Assembly (NCBI GenBank): GCA_039026555.1
Contig: JBCCMB010000039.1
Coordinates: forward strand, 1-20,974
DNA from: JBCCMB01 sp039026555
GTDB lineage: Bacteria; Pseudomonadota; Alphaproteobacteria; Caulobacterales; Hyphomonadaceae
Direction of reading: 5' to 3'
Length of the DNA stretch: 20,974 nt
Part shown: positions 7,040 through 13,419 of the stretch, piece by piece
How positions within the stretch are numbered: the stretch's first letter is position 1
Layout: every line of letters begins with the position of its first letter
Translations under genes and position numbers: made by a program
Notes under the pieces: model-generated
The model's database searches: none
What the model saw: only the letters and a program-made list of their open reading frames with translations
What the model was told of the DNA's origin: nothing

Positions 7040-9049
7040 ATGACGGACACCGCAGCAAACGCCGCCGACCTTGTCGCTCGCGCGCAAGCGGCCGTGCAAA
7101 ACGGGCGCTTCAGCGAGGGCGCGCGTTATGTTGAGACGGTCTTGAAAGACCATCCCGACCATCGCGACGCGCTTTACATCGCCGCCGTCTGCGCGCGTTA
7201 CACAACTGATTTCAGCGCAGCGTCCGACTATATCGACCGCCTAAAGGCGGCGTCGCCGGATTTTGGACGGGCGTTTCAGGAAGAAGGCCATCTTCGCAAA
7301 GCGATGGGGTCGCTGGACAGCGCGCTCGCCGCATATCAGTCGGCGACGCGATGCAATCCGGCGCTGACGGCGAGCTGGCGCGCCCAGGCCGATTTGCTTC
7401 GCGCCGCCAATCGCGCGGAAGAGGCTGCACAGGCCGAGGCGCAATTGGCGCGCATTGAACAATTGCCGCGCGAATTACTGGCGGTGACCAACCACATTTA
7501 TGAGGGACGGATCCTCCGCGCCGAAGAAATCGTCCGCGCTTTCTTACGGAAAAACCCAAGGCATATCGAAGGCATGCGCCTACTGGCGGATATCGGGTCG
7601 CGTATGGGCGTTCATGAAGATGCGGACTTCCTGCTCGAAACGGCGATCGAGCTTGATCCCGACAATGTTCAGCTGCGCATCGACCACATCCAAGTGCTGC
7701 GCAAGCGACAAAAATTCGCCGCAGCTCTCGCCCAAGCAAAATCGCTCCTAGATCGCGATCCCGAAAGCCCAGTCTTCCAGTCCCTTTTCGCCATTGAGAG
7801 CATGCAAGCGGGAAATTACGACGCCGCGCTGACCATGTTCGACAAGGTCGCGGCGGCATTGCCAGGCGATCCGGCGACGCTCACCTCGCGCGGGCACGCT
7901 CTTAAAACCTATCGCGGCTCAGATGAGGCGGTGGCGTCCTATCGCGCCGCGCTCGACGCTTATCCGCTGCATGGCGACGCCTGGTATGCGCTCGCCAATC
8001 TAAAGACTTATCGCTTTGGTGAAGACGAATTGGGCGAAATGCAGGCCGCCCAGGCCTCGCCGGATTTGAGCTTTATGTCGCGCATACACATCGCCTTTGC
8101 GCTAGGAAAGGCGTTTGAAGATCGCGGCGATTATCCACGCGCCTTTGAGAATTATGATTTGGGCAATGCGCTAAAGCGCAAGCAGACGCGCTACACCACC
8201 GCCCAAATGCAAGACGAATTCGAGGCGCAAAAACGCCATTGCACGTCCGACCTCTTCACCTCGAAAGCCGATTTGGGCTGCAACGCGCCAGATCCGATTT
8301 TCATCGTCGGTCTTCCGCGGGCGGGCTCAACCCTGATCGAACAAATCCTCGCCTCGCATAGCCAAGTCGACGGCACTTTGGAATTGCCGAACATCCTGTC
8401 TCTGGCGCATCGCCTGCGCGGGCGAAAACTGGTGAGCGACCGTGACCGGTATCCGCGAATCTTAAAGGATTTGAACCAAGAAGATCTGCGCAAGCTCGGC
8501 GAAGATTACATTGAAAACACGCGTATTCACCGTCTGGCCGCGCCTTTCTTCACCGATAAAATGCCGAACAATTTCCGGCATCTCGGCCTAATCCACCTTA
8601 TCCTGCCGAACGCAAAGATCATCGACGCCCGCCGAGACCCGATGGATTGCGGTTGGTCCTGCTTCAAACAACTCTTCGCCGAAGGTCAGGAATTCACCTA
8701 CGGCCTCGACGATATCGGCCAATACTATCGCGGCTATGTCGATCTCATGGCGCATTGGGAAGCAGTCCTGCCAAATAACCGCATCCTGCGGGTCCAGCAC
8801 GAAAACGTGCTCGATGATTTGGAAGGCGAAGTGCGCCGCATTTTGGACTATTGTGACTTGCCCTTTGAGCCGGCGTGCGTGGCGTTTCATGAGACAAACC
8901 GCGCGGTGCGAACCGCCAGCTCCGAACAGGTGCGCCAACCGATCAACCGTGCGGGACAGGATCAATGGCGACCCTTCGACGCCTATCTGGGCCCGCTGAA
9001 ATCAGCGCTTGGCGACGCGCTTGATCAAGGAGTATCAGCCCTCTCATGA
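7040..9049 (+). CDS. Tetratricopeptide-repeat sulfotransferase
   Basis: The protein has 669 residues and no signal peptide, so it is cytoplasmic. Residues 1 to about 400 are helical TPR-like repeats (recognisable units such as ALAAYQSATRCNPAL, ADFLLETAIELDPDN and AVASYRAALDAYPLH). The C-terminal part is a PAPS-dependent sulfotransferase. IFIVGLPRAGSTLIEQIL at about 420-437 is the 5'-phosphosulfate-binding loop (PRAGST 426-431), and NAKIIDARRDPMDCGWS (to Ser540) is the 3'-phosphate-binding element. FTDKMPNNFRHLGL lies between. The acceptor is unknown; TPR regions usually bind a protein or peptide partner. ATG 7040 is supported because repeat-like sequence starts at once, but there is no Shine-Dalgarno and a terminator-like stem lies just upstream. 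The 3' end overlaps MarR by ATGA. TPR-sulfotransferases beside TonB receptors are, from memory, a recurring annotation pattern in alphaproteobacteria. Confidence 0.9.
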   Translation: MTDTAANAADLVARAQAAVQNGRFSEGARYVETVLKDHPDHRDALYIAAVCARYTTDFSAASDYIDRLKAASPDFGRAFQEEGHLRKAMGSLDSALAAYQSATRCNPALTASWRAQADLLRAANRAEEAAQAEAQLARIEQLPRELLAVTNHIYEGRILRAEEIVRAFLRKNPRHIEGMRLLADIGSRMGVHEDADFLLETAIELDPDNVQLRIDHIQVLRKRQKFAAALAQAKSLLDRDPESPVFQSLFAIESMQAGNYDAALTMFDKVAAALPGDPATLTSRGHALKTYRGSDEAVASYRAALDAYPLHGDAWYALANLKTYRFGEDELGEMQAAQASPDLSFMSRIHIAFALGKAFEDRGDYPRAFENYDLGNALKRKQTRYTTAQMQDEFEAQKRHCTSDLFTSKADLGCNAPDPIFIVGLPRAGSTLIEQILASHSQVDGTLELPNILSLAHRLRGRKLVSDRDRYPRILKDLNQEDLRKLGEDYIENTRIHRLAAPFFTDKMPNNFRHLGLIHLILPNAKIIDARRDPMDCGWSCFKQLFAEGQEFTYGLDDIGQYYRGYVDLMAHWEAVLPNNRILRVQHENVLDDLEGEVRRILDYCDLPFEPACVAFHETNRAVRTASSEQVRQPINRAGQDQWRPFDAYLGPLKSALGDALDQGVSALS

Positions 9050-9531
9050 ACTCGCGCTCCGAAGACGCCCTCATCGCGCTGCGTCAAATTCAGCGCAAGA
9101 CCGAGCAGGCCTCCAAACGGCTCGCGTCGACAGCGCATTTGACGCCCTCACAATTGCTCGTCATGCAGATTCTAAGCGAACGCGGCGAAACGTCCGCCGG
9201 CGAGATATCGAAACTGACCCAACTCAAGCACGCCACGATCACCAGCCTGGTCGACAAACTCGTCGCCCGCGGTTTGATGGCGCGTCGGCGGTCTGAGAGC
9301 GACCGGAGGCGCGTGTGGCTTACCCTTTTGCCGGAGGGCGAAAAAGAGATCACCTCCGCGCCCGATTTGCTGCAAGACACGTTTCAATCGCGATTTGAAA
9401 CCCTGCCCGATTGGCACCAATCCATGCTCGTCTCAGCGCTAGAGCGGGTCGCAGCCTTGCTTGACGCGGAAGACCTTGAAGCCGCGCCGATACTCGACAT
9501 TGGCGCTCTCGATGAAAGGCCCGAGGTTTAA
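9046..9531 (+). CDS. MarR family transcriptional regulator
   Basis: The protein has 161 residues. ATG 9046 overlaps the sulfotransferase stop (ATGA), with AAGGAG at 9027-9032, so translation is probably coupled. The winged helix is clear: TPSQLLVMQILSERGETS (33-50), the recognition helix around LKHATITSLVDKLVARG (60-76), and the wing RRSESDRRRVWLTLLPEG (81-98) with the conserved DRR. The N- and C-terminal helices form the dimer interface. It ends in an acidic tail, LDAEDLEAAPILDIGALDE. Regulators of this family are dimers that bind inverted repeats and are released by small ligands, often aromatic or oxidising. Coupling to the sulfotransferase suggests it controls this locus; the inverted repeats upstream of the TonB receptor are a candidate target. 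This is inference. Confidence 0.92.
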   Translation: MNSRSEDALIALRQIQRKTEQASKRLASTAHLTPSQLLVMQILSERGETSAGEISKLTQLKHATITSLVDKLVARGLMARRRSESDRRRVWLTLLPEGEKEITSAPDLLQDTFQSRFETLPDWHQSMLVSALERVAALLDAEDLEAAPILDIGALDERPEV

Positions 9532-9534
9532 CCC

Positions 9535-10194
9535 CTATAGCGCTGCCGACGTCGCGTAGATGTCGCTGTCGGTCGGCGCCGTCATTGGGTCGACCGCAAG
9601 CAATAAGCGCGTTGTGTTCGAACTCTCAATCGGTGGCGACCTATGGCGAAAAGAATCGCCATTGTCGCCGGGCCAAAGTGTCCCGCGCAGAACAACCGGA
9701 GCGCCCGTCGGAGCAGAGAATGTCCAATCCGGGGTGTCGCCATTGTGAACCAAACCATAGTGCGTTCCGGCGCCGCGGTAGGTGCAAAGAAGGCGCGCCG
9801 TTACCGAATCGCGGTGGAATTTTCGGCAATTATCGTCTGAAACGACATCGAAACGCAGGCGCACATGGGGCGCGGTAAGGCTTTCGGCAAACGCTGCAGC
9901 CATCGCCGTCACGTCTTCGACAAACCAGCGGCGGTGATCGCAATGGGGCATTCCAGAAGCCTCGACGACCTCAGATACAACCCGATCGATCCTCGGGGTG
10001 GAACAAACGATCCGCGCCGAGGGCAACGCTTTAACGGGTAGCGCCTCGATCCAATCCTGGAAACCCGCGGGCAATCGCCGCCGCCAGATGACGCCATCCG
10101 CGCCGTCGTCGCAAATCTTTTGGAAATCTGCCGGCCCAGCGACGGGCGTCAGCGGGTCAATCTCTGGTTCAAGGACCTGCGCAGCGGAATTCAC
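9535..10194 (-). CDS. DUF1826 protein, possible Fe(II)/2-oxoglutarate oxygenase-like fold
   Basis: The protein has 219 residues from GTG 10194. The frame also allows an ATG at 10218, but the GTG overlaps the zigA stop as GTGA and has GGAGGA six bases ahead, so I prefer it. The family core is plain: VRLRFDVVSDDNCRKFHRDS, ARLLCTYRGAGTHYG, then APVVLRGTLWPGDN and FRHRSPP...TTRLLLAVDP. The family has no established biochemical role that I know; members occur beside COG0523 zinc GTPases. I note His127-x-Asp129, His184 and Arg196, with spacings (55 and 12) that resemble the HxD...H...R iron and 2-oxoglutarate site. The second gene of a zinc-regulated operon; it converges on marR with three bases between stops. 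The family call is confident; the enzyme suggestion is inference. Confidence 0.88.
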   Translation of the reverse strand: MNSAAQVLEPEIDPLTPVAGPADFQKICDDGADGVIWRRRLPAGFQDWIEALPVKALPSARIVCSTPRIDRVVSEVVEASGMPHCDHRRWFVEDVTAMAAAFAESLTAPHVRLRFDVVSDDNCRKFHRDSVTARLLCTYRGAGTHYGLVHNGDTPDWTFSAPTGAPVVLRGTLWPGDNGDSFRHRSPPIESSNTTRLLLAVDPMTAPTDSDIYATSAAL

Positions 10195-11417
10195 CCGGCG
10201 TCCTCCGCGCGACGCCAAATCGGGAAGGGGTCCTGCATTTTTGGCGGCGCATCGGCCGACATCGTGAAATCTTCAGGCACCAGCGCGTTATCCAAACGCG
10301 CCTTCAGCGCTGGCCAATCGATCCCAGAGCCGATGAATACGATCTCCTGTCGCCGGTCGCCCCAAGGCTCTCGCCAATGGTGTTCGATGTATTCGGGCAA
10401 GCTGTCGGGAGAGGGCCAATGTTCTTTCGGCACGGACGCCCACCAATTGCCAAGCGGCGTGATGCTAGACAGGGCGCCGGCCAGCGAGAACTCGACGACC
10501 CAATCAGGCCTCGTCGCCATCCAAAAATGGCCCTTTGCACGGATCACCCCAGGCAGCGTGTTGTTTAGAAGGTTATGCACGGCCTGAGGATCGAAGGGAC
10601 GTCGCGCGCGGTAGACAAAAGACGTAACGCCATATTCCTCTGTTTCCGGGACATGATCAGCGAATCCATAAAGCTCCTTCGCCCACATCGGATGCTCATG
10701 CGCACGTTGAAAATCGAAAAGCCCGGTATCGAGAATTTCGGACGCCGGAACATCGGAATGGTTGGTTTCAATGATCTGGGTGTCGGCGTTCAAACTACGG
10801 ATGATTTTGCGCGCGGCGTCCGCTTGCGCCGACGTCGCGTCGTCGACCTTGTTGAGAATGACGACATCTGCGAATTCGATTTGGTCGGTCAGCAGGTGGA
10901 CTAGGTTTCGATCATCCTCCTCACCCAATGATTCGCCGCGATCACGTAAGAAATCATAGCTCGTATAATCGCCCAAAAGGTTCACCGCATCTACGACCGT
11001 CACCATCGTGTCGAGGCGCGCGACATCTGACAGGCTCTCGCCATACTCATCGCGAAAATCGAAGGTCGCGGCGACCGGGAGAGGTTCGGAAATCCCGGTG
11101 GATTCGATAAGCAAATAGTCGAACCGCCCTTCGCTCGACAACCGCCGCACCTCGGCCAACAAATCGTCGCGCAGCGTGCAGCAAATACAGCCATTCGACA
11201 TTTCCACCAGCGTCTCATCCGTGCGCGACAGCTCAGTCCCTGAGCGAACGAGGTCGGCGTCGATATTCACCTCGGACATGTCGTTGACGATAACCGCGAC
11301 GCGGCGCCCTTCGCGATTGTTGAGCACGCGGTTCAAAAGGGTCGTCTTCCCCGCCCCTAAAAAGCCGGACAAGACAGTTACGGGCAGACGTTTGTCGGTG
11401 CTTTGAGCAGCAGTCAT
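10191..11417 (-). CDS. zigA: COG0523 GTPase, ZigA-type zinc metallochaperone
   Basis: The protein has 408 residues. The N-terminal G domain has Walker A GFLGAGKTT (18-26), the COG0523 metal motif CICC (Cys77, Cys79, Cys80) in NGCICCTLRDDL, a LIESTGISEPLPV switch region and NKVD. MSEVNIDADL after the first strand is typical of the ZigA/YeiR-like branch rather than true cobalamin CobW. The C-terminal CobW_C domain contains FWMATRPDWVVEFSLAG and WWASVPKEHWP. These GTPases bind zinc and deliver it to client enzymes when zinc is scarce. AGAGG lies seven bases before ATG 11417. The gene leads a two-gene operon with DUF1826, and a Zur-type palindrome lies 47 bases upstream of its start. This strongly supports induction under zinc limitation. 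Confidence 0.93.
   Translation of the reverse strand: MTAAQSTDKRLPVTVLSGFLGAGKTTLLNRVLNNREGRRVAVIVNDMSEVNIDADLVRSGTELSRTDETLVEMSNGCICCTLRDDLLAEVRRLSSEGRFDYLLIESTGISEPLPVAATFDFRDEYGESLSDVARLDTMVTVVDAVNLLGDYTSYDFLRDRGESLGEEDDRNLVHLLTDQIEFADVVILNKVDDATSAQADAARKIIRSLNADTQIIETNHSDVPASEILDTGLFDFQRAHEHPMWAKELYGFADHVPETEEYGVTSFVYRARRPFDPQAVHNLLNNTLPGVIRAKGHFWMATRPDWVVEFSLAGALSSITPLGNWWASVPKEHWPSPDSLPEYIEHHWREPWGDRRQEIVFIGSGIDWPALKARLDNALVPEDFTMSADAPPKMQDPFPIWRRAEDAG
10201..10206 (-). promoter_or_regulatory. Ribosome binding site that decides the GTG start of the DUF1826 gene
   Basis: On the minus strand GGAGGA (10206 to 10201) lies six bases before GTG 10194. The upstream ATG at 10218 would put this strong site inside the gene and has no comparable site of its own. 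It sits within the last codons of zigA, consistent with coupled translation. Confidence 0.7.
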
Positions 11418-11464
11418 TCGGGTGCCTCTTACACTTCGAGCTTGTGAATGCGTCCAAGCCGTTA

Positions 11465-11481
11465 ATGTTACATTGTAACAT
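11465..11481. promoter_or_regulatory. Zur-type operator upstream of zigA
   Basis: ATGTTACA (11465-11472), a central T (11473) and TGTAACAT (11474-11481) form a perfect 8-1-8 palindrome. The outer hexamers ATGTTA and TAACAT with five bases between match the known proteobacterial Zur-box architecture (ATGTTA-N5-TAACAT). It lies in the only gap before zigA, 47 bases from the start codon. On the minus strand a weak promoter, TTGCCC with CATTAA 17 bases later, would have the palindrome in its spacer, as expected for a repressor. The palindrome is seen; the assignment to Zur rests on motif knowledge plus the zigA context. Confidence 0.8.
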
Positions 11482-11555
11482 GTTGGGCAATTGAATTTTT
11501 CATATCCATGACGACGGCGGACGGAAAATAGCGATCGGCGCCCGACAAAACGCCT

Positions 11556-12326
11556 TCAAACCGGCTCAGCGGCGACAACATAATCATATCCCGACCGCAA
11601 TGCGCCTTCGGTCTTGATCACATCAATCGCATCAGCGCGCAGGGCCTCGCCGCGAGCGATCAGCGCGTCGGCCAATGTGCGATCGGCCAGCCTTTCAAGC
11701 CCCGGCCGGCACAGATCTATCTGCGTCTTGACGAAATGGGCTTTGTAGCGAATGGGAAACCGCTTGACGTCGCCGACTTTAAAGGCTGCGCGCTGCAACT
11801 GATCCACGACCCAGCGCGAGGGATATTCGCGATAAGGCAATCCGCCCGTCAGCAACAAACACGCATCACGATAGCGGCCAATCTCCCAGACCAACCGATC
11901 CGCCGTCGAGGTTGGATGATCTGCTGGAACGTAAGGCTCGACGCCGATCATATAGAGCACGCCGCGCGTCAAAGGCCGAAGGCGCGCAAAAAGATAGGGC
12001 TGGAAAAACGGCGCAAACCCTTCCACTGCGCCGAGCAGATAGTCCGCAAGGACGGTGTCGTATCCGTCGCCTTTAAGGAGTCTGCCGTCGGCCCAATTGC
12101 CCACCAGGATTTGATCCTGCGGACGCTTTGCCTCCTGGACTTCGTCGCTGACGCGTTGCGCATCGCCCGAGGCCCCCGTGACGGCCGTCCAGCGCTCCGT
12201 TTCAAGTCCAGACACCCAACGAATGGACTTAACGCCTGTTCCGGCGTCCAGCAACGCGCCCCAGGGGCGCGCGCCTTGCAGGTCTTCGATGTGGCGAAAC
12301 ACAGCGGATTTTGATCGCGTCGTCAT
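11556..12326 (-). CDS. Class I SAM-dependent methyltransferase-like protein
   Basis: The protein has 256 residues. GALLDAGTGVKSIRWV (about 23-38) carries the D-x-G-x-G of methyltransferase motif I (Asp27, Gly29, Gly31). GDGYDTVLADYLLGAVEGF about 60 residues later fits the motif IV strand, and ARLRPLTRGVLYMIGVEPY resembles the motif V region. Later GGLPYREYPSRWVVDQLQRAAF looks like the usual final helices. There is no signal peptide or membrane segment. The target of methylation is not evident. It is the last gene on the minus strand behind the NTF2-domain gene, with a 98-base gap and no obvious Shine-Dalgarno. It may be co-transcribed with the hydrolase and NTF2 genes, but that is uncertain. 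The fold call is fairly good, the function unknown. Confidence 0.7.
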   Translation of the reverse strand: MTTRSKSAVFRHIEDLQGARPWGALLDAGTGVKSIRWVSGLETERWTAVTGASGDAQRVSDEVQEAKRPQDQILVGNWADGRLLKGDGYDTVLADYLLGAVEGFAPFFQPYLFARLRPLTRGVLYMIGVEPYVPADHPTSTADRLVWEIGRYRDACLLLTGGLPYREYPSRWVVDQLQRAAFKVGDVKRFPIRYKAHFVKTQIDLCRPGLERLADRTLADALIARGEALRADAIDVIKTEGALRSGYDYVVAAEPV

Positions 12327-12424
12327 CGTCTGCGCAACGACACCACAATCCGATCGTATTCAAGGGTCGACTGCTGAATTCTCGAAAACGAGATGGCGTT
12401 TGGCAAAACCGAACAGTCGCCGGA

Positions 12425-13360
12425 CTAGTCCGACATCCCAAACGCCCTTTCGAACTCACGTGGATCGAAATACTCGCGATAGAGGGTGATCACACCCTTG
12501 TCGACGTGGAAGAGCGCGCCATAAGTCTGCCGATAGTTCCGACCGGTCGATACAATGTCCACATCGCCTTTGAACTCCACATAGACGGTTTGCGGATCAA
12601 CCATCGGATAGAAGATGAGCTCATCGGTGAAGTTTGCGGCGCCCGAGACGTCGGGCCAGCCGGCGTATTGCGCGATGAGACCCTGCTTGCCGATGATTTG
12701 ATGATCCCAGCCATTTGGGACGTAGGGCATGTCTTGCACTGCATCTTCGGCCCAAACGCCGTTGACCGTCTCCATGTCTTTGTCTTCAAGGCCGGAGAGA
12801 AAATCGATTACGGCCTGGCGGGTTTGGTGACGCTGAATGTAGGGCGCTGGGTTCGCCGCAGCCGCCTCCATCGCCGGGCCGAACACATCGCGCGAGCCGA
12901 TTTCCGTTTCGAGTGTGAACGTCATTGATGTGATCTTCCAAGCCCCGGCCTGACGCTCAAGTTCATAATCATAGCGCCCATCGACTTGCCAATACGCGTC
13001 GTTAATCCAGTGGCCTGCCTCCACGTAGGCGATGGCTGCGGCTTGGTCGCCATCAATTGTCGCGTCCACATCGGACAGCGCGTGGCGTGTGCGGTCAAAG
13101 CCTGGCAGCACGCCGGCCCATTCCGTCATCAAGGCTTGCGGGCTTTTGAGCTCCGCCGGCGCGCCGGACAGAGATGAGTAGTCGAGCACCAGCTCGTCGG
13201 CATAGAGCGTCTCAAGCGCCTCGAATTCATGTCGATCGGCCAAAACGGCGACGCTTTCAACAATTGTTTTGATGGCGGCTTCATCTTTCGAGGCGGCGTG
13301 GGCGAGCGGGTTTGATGCGAGGGTTGCGCTCATTGCAAGGCTTCCAAACAGCTGTTTCAT
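12425..13360 (-). CDS. Exported protein with two NTF2/SnoaL-like domains
   Basis: The protein has 311 residues. A signal peptide is visible (MKQLFGSLAMSATLASNPLAHA, about residues 1-22). The first SnoaL/NTF2-like domain spans roughly 24-145: AIKTIVESVAVLADRHEFEA, ELVLDYSSLSGAP, LPGFDRTRHALSDVDATI, and WQVDGRYDYELERQAGAWKI. The second spans roughly 165-305: RQAVIDFLSGLEDKDME, YPMVDPQTVYVEFKGDV and GVITLYREYFDPREFERAF, the last resembling the PhzB/ketosteroid-isomerase-like ending. Such domains form a conical pocket for small hydrophobic molecules and may be enzymes or binders; here the pair would act in the periplasm. AAGGAG lies eight bases before ATG 13360 within possible RNA hairpins. It follows the lipoprotein hydrolase by 59 bases, likely as an operon. 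The ligand is unknown. Confidence 0.82.
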   Translation of the reverse strand: MKQLFGSLAMSATLASNPLAHAASKDEAAIKTIVESVAVLADRHEFEALETLYADELVLDYSSLSGAPAELKSPQALMTEWAGVLPGFDRTRHALSDVDATIDGDQAAAIAYVEAGHWINDAYWQVDGRYDYELERQAGAWKITSMTFTLETEIGSRDVFGPAMEAAAANPAPYIQRHQTRQAVIDFLSGLEDKDMETVNGVWAEDAVQDMPYVPNGWDHQIIGKQGLIAQYAGWPDVSGAANFTDELIFYPMVDPQTVYVEFKGDVDIVSTGRNYRQTYGALFHVDKGVITLYREYFDPREFERAFGMSD

Positions 13361-13362
13361 GA

Positions 13363-13405
13363 ATCATTCTCCTTGAATGAAAAAGGGAGCTGGCGACAGA
13401 ATGAT
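13363..13405 (-). promoter_or_regulatory. Competing RNA hairpins around the NTF2-gene ribosome binding site
   Basis: In the minus-strand transcript, TCATTC (13380 to 13375) and GAATGA (13369 to 13364) form a 6-bp stem whose five-base loop is AAGGA, the Shine-Dalgarno core. An upstream ATCATTCT (13405 to 13398) is perfectly complementary to AGAATGAT (13370 to 13363), which includes the same downstream arm and touches the ribosome site. The two pairings cannot coexist. The complementarity is direct; a regulatory role is inferred. Confidence 0.4.
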
Positions 13406-13419
13406 CGCCCGCGCCCTCA

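Noticed and set aside
10195..10218. ATG 10218 as start of the DUF1826 gene
   Set aside because: It overlaps zigA by 28 bases, lacks its own ribosome site, and the added residues are a basic shadow of zigA. GTG 10194 with GGAGGA fits better.
12380..12393. TCTCG-AAAA-CGAGA stem downstream of the NTF2 gene
   Set aside because: The stem is five pairs with no T-tract after it in the transcript direction, so it is not a convincing terminator.
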